A stretch of DNA of 64,000 nt, from positions 4,154,501 through 4,218,500 of the forward strand of contig CP076546.1 in assembly GCA_018889975.1 (NCBI GenBank), in the 5' to 3' direction. Source of the DNA: Bacillus sp. NP157. GTDB lineage: Bacteria; Pseudomonadota; Gammaproteobacteria; Xanthomonadales; Rhodanobacteraceae. A program made the translations under genes and the position numbers. Of this stretch, positions 9,527-17,956 are shown one piece after another. The first letter of the stretch is position 1, and every line of letters starts with the position of its first letter. The notes under the pieces are model-generated. The model ran no database searches. It was not told where the DNA came from and saw only the letters and a list, made by a program, of their open reading frames with translations.

Positions 9527-12500
9527 ATGTCACGGACTTCACTCAGGCACGTCGGGTGCCTGCTTCTCGCCCTGCCTTTGCAGGTTTTCTCGCATCGTTC
9601 GATGGCGGCTGACGTGGCCGCGATAAAAGTTGAGCCGTTCTGGGACTACGGCACTATCGACGATCAGTTCTTTCCGGAACTCGAAAAGGCAGCCGAGGCA
9701 GACATGAATGCCGACTGCCGCCAGCGGAATCGGCAACGGTGCGAGCTTCTGGATTCGACCCAGACCGAAAGGGGCTACAGCTATAACTACAGGTACCTGA
9801 AGAAAGGCCGCCCGGGCGACAAGGACGACGATTGGGAAGCCTGGGATGGCGCGGGATGGGCCTATCTGTCGTGCGAGGCAAACTATTCGGTGTACCTGAA
9901 CGCCTTCGGCCAGCTTCTCGGTCCGTACCCTAACCATGAACTCGAAGTCGGGTCTGGGTTCACCGCGGTATGCAGTTACAACCCCACGCCGCAGACGGCG
10001 ACCGAATTCCAGGCGAACCTTGGCGGTTCACAATGCTCGGCAGAGCCTTCGGCAATGGTTGGCAACCCGGTCAACGTCGCGGCGTCCAACAAATTCGAGG
10101 TCGTGACCGATATAGCCCCCACCGCGGCCTCGGCGCTGACGTGGGTGCGCTATTACAACAGCGGCGTCGTATACAGCGACGTCGGGAACGGCCGCCCTAT
10201 CGGAAAGACTTCGGCGAGAAGCGGCCGCGTCGGGAGCCAGTGGCGTACCACCTACGATCGCAGTGTCGAAAGTACGGTGATGACCACACCGAGCGGCTTC
10301 GAAGAGGTCGCGCGCCTGCATCGCCAAGACGGAGCCCGCATTGACTACGTAAAGCGTGGTTCGGGATATATCAATGCCGCGGACGGTCGCGGTAGGCTCT
10401 TGCGCGATCGCAACGGGTGGATCTACCGGTCAGACGACGGCGACGTGGAAACCTACGATGCGCTGGGGCGGCTCGTTCGGCTGGAAATGCTTGGCGGCGC
10501 CGGCTTTTCTCTTATCTATAGTGATAATGGAACCCCTCCGGATGTTGCACCGGCGCCGGATCTCCTGATCAAGGTCGTCGATGCGCAAGGGCGTACCCTC
10601 TCGGTCAAATACGATCTCGCCGGACGCGTCGAAAGCGTAGCGGACGGGCACGGGGCAGCCGTTACGTACAGCTACGTCGAGACGGACGGTAAGCTACTTA
10701 ATGCCGATCTGTCGATCGTTGCGTACGGTGACGGAACGGCGGTCCACTACAAATACAACGAGCGCGAATTTACCGAAAGCAAGTCAATTCCGCACGCACT
10801 CACTGGCATCGTGGATGAGAATGGCGTGCGCTTCGCCACCTTCAGCTACGACGGTCAGGGCCGGGCGCAGAACACAACGCATGCCCTTGGTTCGGGGTCG
10901 ACTTTTATCTTGTCCGAGACAGACGATAAAAAAACCGTGCGTGGACCGAATGGCGCACTGCACGCGTACGGGTTTGCAAAAATCCGTGGATCACGCCGGC
11001 TTGTGTCGGTGAATCAGCCGGGTGGGGCGGGTTGTGGTGCTGCGTTTTCATCCATTGAGTACGATCCCGACGATCCCGACGATCCCGACGGTCACGTGTC
11101 GGCGACGAAGGATTTCGACGGTTCGCTGACCCGATTTGTACACAACAGTGATGGAAAGGAAACCGAGCGGACGGAGGCAGCCGGAACGGCGCTTGCGCGT
11201 CGAATCGTCACTGAGTGGCACGCGGATCTCGGTCTGCCGACCCGGCGCGCGCGCCAAGGATACGAAGAGCTGCTGACCTACGACGCGCGCGGCAATGTCA
11301 CGGATCGTACCGTTGCTGGCAGTGTCGACCCGAGCGACGCCTCGTCACCGCTGGGCGTCGTCCGAAAATGGCACATCACATACAACGCTGATAACAAGCC
11401 ACTTGTTGTAGAGGGTCCCAGGAGCGACACCGGCGCGATGGGTCTTCTTACCAAATACACCTATCGCGAAGCGGACTCGGCTGACTGCAATGCGTCCGGG
11501 ATTTGCTCTTACCCAAAGGGTGATCTCTGGACAACAGAGAACGCCATCGGCCAGGTCGAGGAAATCCTTTCATACGATCGGGCAGGTCGCGTGCTTTCGC
11601 GGAGGGACGCGAACGGAATCATTACGCGATACGCTTACACCGCCCGTGGATGGCTGGCCTCGACTGAGGCGACTGACCTGTCTGGCGTGAGCCGGATGAC
11701 AAAACTCGATTACACGCCAAGTGGTCAGGTCAGTCGTTTTGTCGACCCCGACGAGGTCACGCTCGAATTCAGATACGACGATGCCCAGCGGGTCGTTGCA
11801 ATCATCGATGCCAGCGGAAACAGGGTTGACTACGAACTCGATGCCGCCGACCAGCGCCTGAAGGAAGTCGTCAAGGATGCAAAGGGCACGATGGTGCGCC
11901 AGCTTGAGCGCACGTTCGACGCACTGGGGCGAATTGCGTCGGAGAAAGACGGCATGGGCCGTATCTCGCATTTCACGTACGACGAACTCGACCGATGGAC
12001 GGGTACCACTGACGGCGCGGGTAACCGCATTGCCGCGACACGCGACGCGCTTGGCCGACTCCGTGACGTGATTGGCGACGTAAGTGGGGTTCAGGCAAAA
12101 GTCGTGAATGCTTACGATCCCCTTGACCAGACGCTTTCTATCGAGGATCCCAAGGGGCTCAAGACCAGCTACCTGACCTCCGGTTTGGGTGATCCTGCAC
12201 ACGTAGCGAGCCCGGATTTGGGAGATGAGTGGAACGAGTTCGACGTTGCTGGACGCGTCGCTGCCCATGAGGCGGCGCAGCCTAAAGGCTCGTTCACCGT
12301 GACTCGCGATGCTCTTGGTCGAACCCTTGCACGGACCTATGCCACCGGTGGTGAGCGCGTTACCTATACTTATGATGCTCCCCCATCGGTATGCCCAGCA
12401 TCCGAGCAGTATTCCTTGGGTCGGCTTTCCCAGATGGTCGATAGTTCTGGTACCACGGCGTATTGCTACAACGCTGAGGGCCAAGTGGTCCGGCGTGCCT

Positions 12501-14161
12501 GGACGACAGGTGGTGGTGCTACCCTCACGCTCGCCTACCGATACACCAAGGCCGGTCGCTTGTCTGGACTCACCTATCCGGACGGCATGGCCGTTGAGTG
12601 GGTCCGCGACGGGGCTGGCCAGGTCAGCGGTGTTGATGTCGCCACGGCGACAGGCTCAAGCCAGCACCTCCTTTCGGATGTCAAGTGGGCTCCCTTTGCT
12701 GGGCCGAGTGAGTGGACGTATGCGAACGGCCGGAAATTGCGTCGCGAGTTCGACCTGGCAGGGAAGCCGTTGTCGGTGCGCGATACGCAACGCGGAGGCC
12801 TCAATTACGGTCTGACGTACAACGATGCGGCTCAAATTTCGCGCATCGATTCGGTAACTGCGAGCCGAAGCTACGGCTATGACGGCCTGGGTCGTCTGCG
12901 AACCACTCATGACGGCTCTTCTGGCGTTCTTTTGGCTCAATACGATTACGACGCCACAGGAAACCGAACTGCGATTCATATGCATGGGGGCGCTGATCGT
13001 TACGAATACGCCGCCGGGAGCCATCAACTCCTAATGGCCTCCGGATCGAGGAGGACCTACGACGATAGCGGAAACACGGCTAGCATTGGAGGGCTCAACC
13101 TCAACTACGACTCTGCTGGCAGGTTATCTTCGATTGACGACGGCCCCAACGTTCGAGTGAAGTATGTTTATAACGGAACTGGGGAGCGTGTCGCCAGGTT
13201 CGAATCAGATGAAACAAGGCTGTCGGTCTATGACCGCAATGGGCGCTGGCTAGCTGATTACGACAATGGCGGGAAGTCGATCGTACAGATCGTGTGGATG
13301 GATGAGTTTCCGGTAGGCATGTCCACTGATGGTGAACTGTTCGCCGTCGAGCCCGACCACATAGGTTCGCCTCGGATTGTCGTCGATACGAAACGCGATG
13401 CTGCTGTTTGGGCCTGGCCTCTAGAGGGTGAAGCATTCGGTTCAGATGGTTCTGACACCGACCCGGATGGCGATGGAGTTCCGACCAATCTGGATATGAG
13501 GTTTCCCGGTCAGCGGTATGACGCGCTGTCTGGTCTGCATTACAACTACTATCGCGACTACGATCCAGGTACGGGTCGATATATACAAAGCGATCCTACT
13601 GGGCTTTCCGGAGGAGTCAGTACATATGCCTATGTAGGGTCCGACCCGCTGTCCCTGAGTGACATATACGGACTTCGAGCTGACACCGATTTCTGTGCGG
13701 GCTTAAGCGCGAAGGCGTGTATGCAAATTGGAGTTGCATATACACCAGACTACGTTTCAATCAACGTATCGTTGCTTGGTCTGTCATTGGGTTTGACAGC
13801 GACAGGCGATACGCTTTACTGGAACAAGGCCGTATCTAAGTCGTGGGGTGAAAACGTCAAGTTCAACACTTCGACTATCGGCACGCTGCTGAAGCCGTCA
13901 ATCTCGGCGGACATTGGATTCCTCAACTCGAACGTAGGTAAGAGATGCCAGTCAAGCGAAGGGCTGTCAGCCCGCCGTGCCGCCGTAAACAGTTTTGTTG
14001 ACGGATTCGGCATGGGGGTCGGTGCGTACTATGGGCCTGGAGCGTCCGTGGTCGTCCTTCCTGACGGCCGCACCGCGACGCAGATCGGCTTTGGCTGGGG
14101 CTTTGGCGTTACGCCTGGAGGCGAGTCCAAGCCATTGTTTGGTAAAGGTGCCTCGAATTGA
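9527..14161 (+). CDS. Secreted RHS/YD-repeat protein with unassigned C-terminal domain
   Basis: A 1544-residue RHS protein. An N-terminal signal peptide (hydrophobic CLLLALPLQVF, cleavage probably after SMAA) is followed by a Cys-containing domain shared with the gene at 15789, then a DUF6531-type segment from about 178 (GNPVNVAASNKFEVVTD), then many YD repeats (for example YDALGRLVRL, YDRAGRVLSRRD). The core ends RYDALSGLHYNYYRDYDPGTGRYIQSDPTGL...DIYGL near residue 1383, with DIYGL in place of the common DPxGL and a Ca-binding-like DPDGDG insert. The last ~160 residues differ from the core and hold two Gly-rich hydrophobic stretches (LLGLSLGLTATG; GFGMGVGAYYGPG). Known RHS proteins cage a C-terminal toxin; here the toxin class is not recognised. 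The next gene overlaps the stop as TTGA. Confidence 0.9.
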   Translation: MSRTSLRHVGCLLLALPLQVFSHRSMAADVAAIKVEPFWDYGTIDDQFFPELEKAAEADMNADCRQRNRQRCELLDSTQTERGYSYNYRYLKKGRPGDKDDDWEAWDGAGWAYLSCEANYSVYLNAFGQLLGPYPNHELEVGSGFTAVCSYNPTPQTATEFQANLGGSQCSAEPSAMVGNPVNVAASNKFEVVTDIAPTAASALTWVRYYNSGVVYSDVGNGRPIGKTSARSGRVGSQWRTTYDRSVESTVMTTPSGFEEVARLHRQDGARIDYVKRGSGYINAADGRGRLLRDRNGWIYRSDDGDVETYDALGRLVRLEMLGGAGFSLIYSDNGTPPDVAPAPDLLIKVVDAQGRTLSVKYDLAGRVESVADGHGAAVTYSYVETDGKLLNADLSIVAYGDGTAVHYKYNEREFTESKSIPHALTGIVDENGVRFATFSYDGQGRAQNTTHALGSGSTFILSETDDKKTVRGPNGALHAYGFAKIRGSRRLVSVNQPGGAGCGAAFSSIEYDPDDPDDPDGHVSATKDFDGSLTRFVHNSDGKETERTEAAGTALARRIVTEWHADLGLPTRRARQGYEELLTYDARGNVTDRTVAGSVDPSDASSPLGVVRKWHITYNADNKPLVVEGPRSDTGAMGLLTKYTYREADSADCNASGICSYPKGDLWTTENAIGQVEEILSYDRAGRVLSRRDANGIITRYAYTARGWLASTEATDLSGVSRMTKLDYTPSGQVSRFVDPDEVTLEFRYDDAQRVVAIIDASGNRVDYELDAADQRLKEVVKDAKGTMVRQLERTFDALGRIASEKDGMGRISHFTYDELDRWTGTTDGAGNRIAATRDALGRLRDVIGDVSGVQAKVVNAYDPLDQTLSIEDPKGLKTSYLTSGLGDPAHVASPDLGDEWNEFDVAGRVAAHEAAQPKGSFTVTRDALGRTLARTYATGGERVTYTYDAPPSVCPASEQYSLGRLSQMVDSSGTTAYCYNAEGQVVRRAWTTGGGATLTLAYRYTKAGRLSGLTYPDGMAVEWVRDGAGQVSGVDVATATGSSQHLLSDVKWAPFAGPSEWTYANGRKLRREFDLAGKPLSVRDTQRGGLNYGLTYNDAAQISRIDSVTASRSYGYDGLGRLRTTHDGSSGVLLAQYDYDATGNRTAIHMHGGADRYEYAAGSHQLLMASGSRRTYDDSGNTASIGGLNLNYDSAGRLSSIDDGPNVRVKYVYNGTGERVARFESDETRLSVYDRNGRWLADYDNGGKSIVQIVWMDEFPVGMSTDGELFAVEPDHIGSPRIVVDTKRDAAVWAWPLEGEAFGSDGSDTDPDGDGVPTNLDMRFPGQRYDALSGLHYNYYRDYDPGTGRYIQSDPTGLSGGVSTYAYVGSDPLSLSDIYGLRADTDFCAGLSAKACMQIGVAYTPDYVSINVSLLGLSLGLTATGDTLYWNKAVSKSWGENVKFNTSTIGTLLKPSISADIGFLNSNVGKRCQSSEGLSARRAAVNSFVDGFGMGVGAYYGPGASVVVLPDGRTATQIGFGWGFGVTPGGESKPLFGKGASN
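11063..11089 (+). repeat. Nine-base tandem repeat in the RHS gene
   Basis: Three perfect head-to-tail copies of GATCCCGAC encode a DPDDPDDPD stretch between two YD repeats. The repeat preserves frame whatever its copy number, so it could vary by slippage without inactivating the gene. Confidence 0.8.
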
Positions 14162-14622
14162 AAGGTTCAGTTTGGCTAAACGGTGCAGTAGCTCTCCTCA
14201 TCGTTGTCGGTTGTGCGTTCGGTGTCGCGAGAGATCGGCAGCTGCAAATGCAGACGCACCCCGGAACTGCAGAGCTAATACGTATCGTTAAGTCGATCGC
14301 GAGGGACGTTGCGGGCGATAAGTCAGTTCCGATCGAGATCAGGGAGAAGTCCTCGTCTGTCTACGTCACGGCTCAGACGAGCACTTCTTTTCGCTTGGTC
14401 GATCTGGCTGCGACCGCAGCCAGGCTTGAGCATGATGGCTTCAAGCGGCATCTGCTGACTGAAGGTCGGACGGCGGTCCTATGTAAAGGCGAGACCGTGG
14501 TGGAGATAGATGTGTGGCCTGCCCGACCGCCTGGGCCAGCATCAGTTTGGGTCCAGGCGACCTGGGGTGCGGCTCCTGTATTCGGAGGGACTCGATCCAC
14601 GTGCCCGCTTGATAGCCGCTAA
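14158..14622 (+). CDS. Small lipoprotein, candidate immunity protein for the RHS toxin
   Basis: 154 residues from a TTG that overlaps the RHS stop (TTGA), so it is almost certainly co-translated with the toxin gene. The N-terminus MKGSVWLNGAVALLIVVGC is a positively charged, hydrophobic signal ending in a lipobox-like VVGC (Cys about 19). The remainder is a small soluble domain with CKGETVVEIDVWP and a Pro-rich tail. I do not recognise a family. Gene order and stop-start overlap are those of toxin-immunity pairs; a periplasmic lipoprotein would protect against an effector acting in the periplasm or membrane. Function is inference. The alternative is an unrelated lipoprotein with a TTG start. 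Confidence 0.65.
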   Translation: MKGSVWLNGAVALLIVVGCAFGVARDRQLQMQTHPGTAELIRIVKSIARDVAGDKSVPIEIREKSSSVYVTAQTSTSFRLVDLAATAARLEHDGFKRHLLTEGRTAVLCKGETVVEIDVWPARPPGPASVWVQATWGAAPVFGGTRSTCPLDSR

Positions 14623-14687
14623 ACGTTGGCCGCCTACGGAACATTTGTTGGCTCGCCGCATGAGGGAGCGCCTAAGGAGTTCTAACT

Positions 14688-15569
14688 GTGCTCAGATCAG
14701 GCCAGGAATTTGTTGCACTCATCATGTCTTCCTCCAAAGCCGATCGGGTGCGTGCTTTAAGTAGCGAGGCACCCGCATCAGTTTGGATGAAGGTCATTCA
14801 CGAGTTCCCTGGGCTCATCAGGTTCGTCGCGTTCAATCGTTCACTTCCCGATGAAGTGCTAATCGAGCTTGCAGAAAGTGCGAGCGCCGAAGTCCGGGAG
14901 GCTGTCGCTAATAGGAGCCGCCTGCCGGAGCAAGTGCAGCGGAGGCTGGCTCGCGACGCTTGCTCTCGGGTCCGCCTCGCGCTTGTTCGGAAATCCATGC
15001 TCAGCGACGACCTGCTTGCTGATCTTGCTCGAGATACGGATTCCGAGATCGCGAGGTTCGTTCGAAGGGAAATCGATGCGAGAGTTCGAAAGCAGCTGCG
15101 TGCGGCGGACCTTGAGAAGGAAAAAGGTCTCCGCCCATTTGGCAAGGGATTCAAGCCGATCCAATCGGCAGCCGAATTTGAACGGTTGCTGCATAGTGAT
15201 CAACAGGACGAGTATTTAAGCGCGGCGCATTCCATCGCTTCGTTTGACGTATGGATGGATATCGCGAAAAGCTATCCCGAACTGAAGGAATGGGTCGTGC
15301 TCAACAAGACGGTAGGCGCTGACGTGTTAGCCGCGCTTGCCAGCGACGAGGACGAGAACATTCGTGCTGCTGTTGCGAGGAAATCAAAGGCTGGCAGCGA
15401 TACGCTGGATCACCTTGGTCGTGATAGGACGGCCTGCGTCAGGCTCGCTGTTGCAAGGAACCGTAAGACTTCATCGGCTTGCCTCAATGATTTGAAAGAC
15501 GACCTTGATGCGGAGGTTCGGTCGGCTGCCATTGCGAATCTGCAGCGCAGGCATGGTGAGCGTTTGTAA
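14688..15569 (+). CDS. LRV/HEAT-like repeat protein with internal duplication
   Basis: 293 residues from a GTG with AAGGAG 8 bases upstream. No signal peptide, so cytoplasmic. The sequence consists of alpha-helical repeats of the leucine-rich-variant type (LPDEVLIELAESASAEVREAVANRS; SDDLLADLARDTDSEIARFV). Two halves align: VWMKVIHEFPGLIRFVAFNRS (about 32-52) with VWMDIAKSYPELKEWVVLNKT (about 187-207), each followed by two or three repeats; a charged linker (RKQLRAADLEKEKGLRPFGKG) joins them. LRV/HEAT proteins bind other proteins. Located 65 bases after the candidate immunity gene, it may belong to the RHS module as adaptor or second immunity factor, but this is only inferred from position. 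Confidence 0.75.
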   Translation: MLRSGQEFVALIMSSSKADRVRALSSEAPASVWMKVIHEFPGLIRFVAFNRSLPDEVLIELAESASAEVREAVANRSRLPEQVQRRLARDACSRVRLALVRKSMLSDDLLADLARDTDSEIARFVRREIDARVRKQLRAADLEKEKGLRPFGKGFKPIQSAAEFERLLHSDQQDEYLSAAHSIASFDVWMDIAKSYPELKEWVVLNKTVGADVLAALASDEDENIRAAVARKSKAGSDTLDHLGRDRTACVRLAVARNRKTSSACLNDLKDDLDAEVRSAAIANLQRRHGERL

Positions 15570-15717
15570 GGCTGACCTGTCGCGCGACGTCCTGCGTCTG
15601 CGATGAGAAACGTCTTCTGACGATCGTGCAGGCTAGACACACCAACGCCTGAAATATCCGACCGTTTGAGAAGATTCCAATCTTCGGAATTATGTGATTT
15701 TCATCGCATTTTTGCCG

Positions 15718-15747
15718 TTGACCGGGCTCCGCGGCGATACCTAAGCT
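15718..15747 (+). promoter_or_regulatory. Putative promoter of the 15789 gene
   Basis: TTGACC (15718-15723), 18 bases, TAAGCT (15742-15747). The spacing and TA...T -10 match the leu and thr promoters of this window. Unlike those, it stands about 40 bases before its gene, which has its own ribosome-binding site. Confidence 0.45.
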
Positions 15748-15788
15748 CGCCGCCTTTCGCAGTCGAAGAACACCCCAAAGGAAGAGTC

Positions 15789-16661
15789 ATGGCCAATGTC
15801 CGGATGGCCGGGAGGCGCGCGCTGGCGCGGCTCGCGGTATGTTTTTGCCTCGGTTTCCCCATCGCCGCCTTCGCGGCCGACGACGCGGCCCCGTACCCCG
15901 AATACGAAGGCGACTACCGCTGGTCACCGATCGCGGCGGAGGCGTCCGGCTGGCAGCTCGCCGCCAATTGCGCCTGGGAAGGCTACCTCGGCTGCCAGCT
16001 GCAAACCGTGCAGGTCACGGGCAGCGGCTACGTCTACAAATACCAACACCATCGGACGACGCCGGGCGGCGGGATCGAACTGCTCTACGGCGAGGGCTTC
16101 GGCCAGGCGGCGTGGTCCTGCCCCCCGGGCCATGCCCTGTATGCCGTCTTCATGGGGATGGACGTGGGGCCGTATCCAAACCGGTCGATCGATCTCATCG
16201 ATGGTGCCGTCGTGAAGTGCAAGCCGGCGGGCGGCGGGCTGGGGAGCCTGGCCGTCGCCGGAACAGCCGCGATCGAAGAGCAATTCGACGAACGCGGAAG
16301 GCTGGTCGAGCGTCATGTCGGGGGTGGGGACCCCGCGGCATGGTCGGTGGCATGGGACGCCACCAGTGCAAGCGTGTCCGGGCATGGGGAGAGCTGGACG
16401 CTGCAGGCAACGATCGACCAGGGGCGGGCGGTGTCGCTCGGGCAGATGGAGCTCGAATACGACGCCGAGGGTGCGCTGGACACCGTGCGAGGCCCTGGGG
16501 GCACGGTGTTCGCGCGGGCCCTCGTCCACGACCCGGACGGCAGCCTGGTCGCCGCGCTCCGCGCAGCACGCCACCACCTCCCCGACCCCGGCGCACCCGG
16601 CCCCCTGGCCACGCTATCGCGCCTCGGCCCCGCCATCGACGCCCTCCTGGACGCCCGATAG
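15789..16661 (+). CDS. Exported stand-alone paralogue of the RHS N-terminal domain
   Basis: 290 residues from the ATG at 15789 (MANVRMAGRRALARLAV), chosen over an earlier in-frame start at 15666 because AAAGGAAGAG precedes it and a clear signal peptide follows (CFCLGFPIAAFA). The first ~150 residues align with residues about 35-150 of the RHS protein: YVYKYQHH with YNYRYLKKG, AWSCPPGHALYAVFMGMDVGPYPN with AYLSCEANYSVYLNAFGQLLGPYPN, and a final Cys (VVKC / AVC). The second half has degenerate YD-like segments (LEYDAEGALDTVRG) but no RHS core or toxin. It could be an orphan remnant or a free binding partner of the RHS shell. Function unknown. Confidence 0.75.
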   Translation: MANVRMAGRRALARLAVCFCLGFPIAAFAADDAAPYPEYEGDYRWSPIAAEASGWQLAANCAWEGYLGCQLQTVQVTGSGYVYKYQHHRTTPGGGIELLYGEGFGQAAWSCPPGHALYAVFMGMDVGPYPNRSIDLIDGAVVKCKPAGGGLGSLAVAGTAAIEEQFDERGRLVERHVGGGDPAAWSVAWDATSASVSGHGESWTLQATIDQGRAVSLGQMELEYDAEGALDTVRGPGGTVFARALVHDPDGSLVAALRAARHHLPDPGAPGPLATLSRLGPAIDALLDAR

Positions 16662-16744
16662 CGCCCCCGCGCGCGACCGATCCACGACCACCCATCACAA
16701 CCAACGGGCGCCCCCTCCGGGCGCCCGCCTCAACCTGAACGCCC

Positions 16745-17293
16745 ATGCCCACCAAACACACCTGGCTAGCCCTGCTAGCCCTCCTTTTCGCGTGCACGGC
16801 GCAAGCCGAATCGCACCTCGTGGCCACCCTCCGCGACACCACGCCGGCAGGTATCACCGACCGCGTGCTGGTAACCCTGTCGCTGGAGAACACGGGCGAC
16901 ATGCCCGTGCACTTCTACACGCCGATGACGCCGTTCATCGTTCCGTATGGCGAACTCTCCAAGGACATGTTCGAGGTCAAGGATGCCTTCGGCCACCGAG
17001 TGACCTACACCGGTGGCATCTCCGATTTCGGTCCGCCACCGATGAAGTTGTTCCGCTTGCTACAACCAGGCGAACGGCTTGAGCAGGAGGTCGACCTCGC
17101 GCCGATGTACGACTTTGGCAACGGTGGGCCGTTCACGATCTCCTACACGCTTCGGCCGGATGCCGCCCATCCCGACCCGCGTGTTACGTCCGACGAGGAA
17201 CGCCAGGCATTCCGACAGAGTGTCCAGCGCGACGTCGCCTCGAACGTGCTGACCGTGCTCGTTTCGCCATATCGACACCAGGATCAGCGATGA
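16745..17293 (+). CDS. Small exported protein, M35-prodomain-like (copy 1)
   Basis: 182 residues with a clear signal peptide (MPTKHTWLALLALLFACTAQA) and a single beta-sandwich-like domain (VTLSLENTGDMPVHFYTPMTP...LQPGERLEQEVDLAPMYDF...FTISYTL). The pattern resembles the N-terminal prodomain of deuterolysin-like M35 metalloproteases of Xanthomonadales, but no HExxH protease part follows. The next gene is a paralogue that overlaps its stop by ATGA, so the pair is co-translated. Possible roles are a secreted inhibitor or an orphan chaperone; none is shown by sequence. Confidence 0.7.
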   Translation: MPTKHTWLALLALLFACTAQAESHLVATLRDTTPAGITDRVLVTLSLENTGDMPVHFYTPMTPFIVPYGELSKDMFEVKDAFGHRVTYTGGISDFGPPPMKLFRLLQPGERLEQEVDLAPMYDFGNGGPFTISYTLRPDAAHPDPRVTSDEERQAFRQSVQRDVASNVLTVLVSPYRHQDQR

Positions 17294-17844
17294 CTCGAGT
17301 AAAAGCCTGGCTGGCGCTGCTGGCATCCCTCTTCGCGTGCGCAGCTCAAGCTGAATCGCACCTCGTTGCCACCCTCCGAGACACCACCCCACCGGGTGTC
17401 CGCGACCGCGTCTTGATAACCCTCGCGCTCGAGAACACAGGCGACGTACCAGTGCATGTGTTCACGCCAGCGACGCCGTTTATCGTCCCATTGGGGCACC
17501 TGAGCAACGATCTGCTGGATGTGACGGATGCCTTTGGAAAAAGGGCCAGCTTCATAGGCGCCCGGGCCCACTTCAGTTCACCCGGTATGAAGCTTTTCCG
17601 TCTCGTGGCACCCGGTGAACGCCTCGAGCAGGAGTTCGACCTCACCGAAGCGTACGACTTTGGCCATGGTGGACCGTACACGGTGAGATACACGCTTCGT
17701 ATGTGGCACCGACCGGCAGCGGAGTCCGTGACATCCGATGAAATGGCGCAGTTCAAGGCGAGCGAGCAGGATGTCGTTCTATCCGATGAAATCACAGTTT
17801 TCGCTCCGCCAGGCGAGGGCACTGGAGGACGACGGGGTGGCTGA
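17290..17844 (+). CDS. Small exported protein, M35-prodomain-like (copy 2)
   Basis: 184 residues, tandem paralogue of the preceding gene: AESHLVATLRDTTP is identical in both, and ENTGDVPVHVFTPATPFIVP, LVAPGERLEQEFDL and AYDFGHGGPYTVRYTL match copy 1. Signal peptide MTRVKAWLALLASLFACAAQA. The C-terminal 30 residues differ. The ATGA junction with copy 1 suggests coupled synthesis and perhaps a heteromer. As with copy 1, resemblance to the M35 prodomain is by eye. Confidence 0.7.
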   Translation: MTRVKAWLALLASLFACAAQAESHLVATLRDTTPPGVRDRVLITLALENTGDVPVHVFTPATPFIVPLGHLSNDLLDVTDAFGKRASFIGARAHFSSPGMKLFRLVAPGERLEQEFDLTEAYDFGHGGPYTVRYTLRMWHRPAAESVTSDEMAQFKASEQDVVLSDEITVFAPPGEGTGGRRGG

Positions 17845-17903
17845 GAGTCACCGGCGCGTGGGGCATGGACGGGGCTGTCCGTGAGCGCTACGTAGTGACC
17901 CGG

Positions 17904-17925
17904 TCGCGCGCAGGCGCGCTCCTAC
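17904..17925. repeat. REP palindrome downstream of thrC
   Basis: TCGCGCGCAGGCGCGCTCC-TAC lies in the 112-base convergent gap between the exported-protein pair and the thrC stop. No U-tract terminator is evident here, so the palindrome may serve as transcript end-stabiliser for either gene. Confidence 0.8.
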
Positions 17926-17956
17926 AACAGCAGGAGCTGGGGGACGTCGTGCGGGG

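Noticed and set aside
9527-15569. Insertion sequence or transposase in the RHS block
   Set aside because: No transposase-like ORF, terminal inverted repeats or target duplication was seen.
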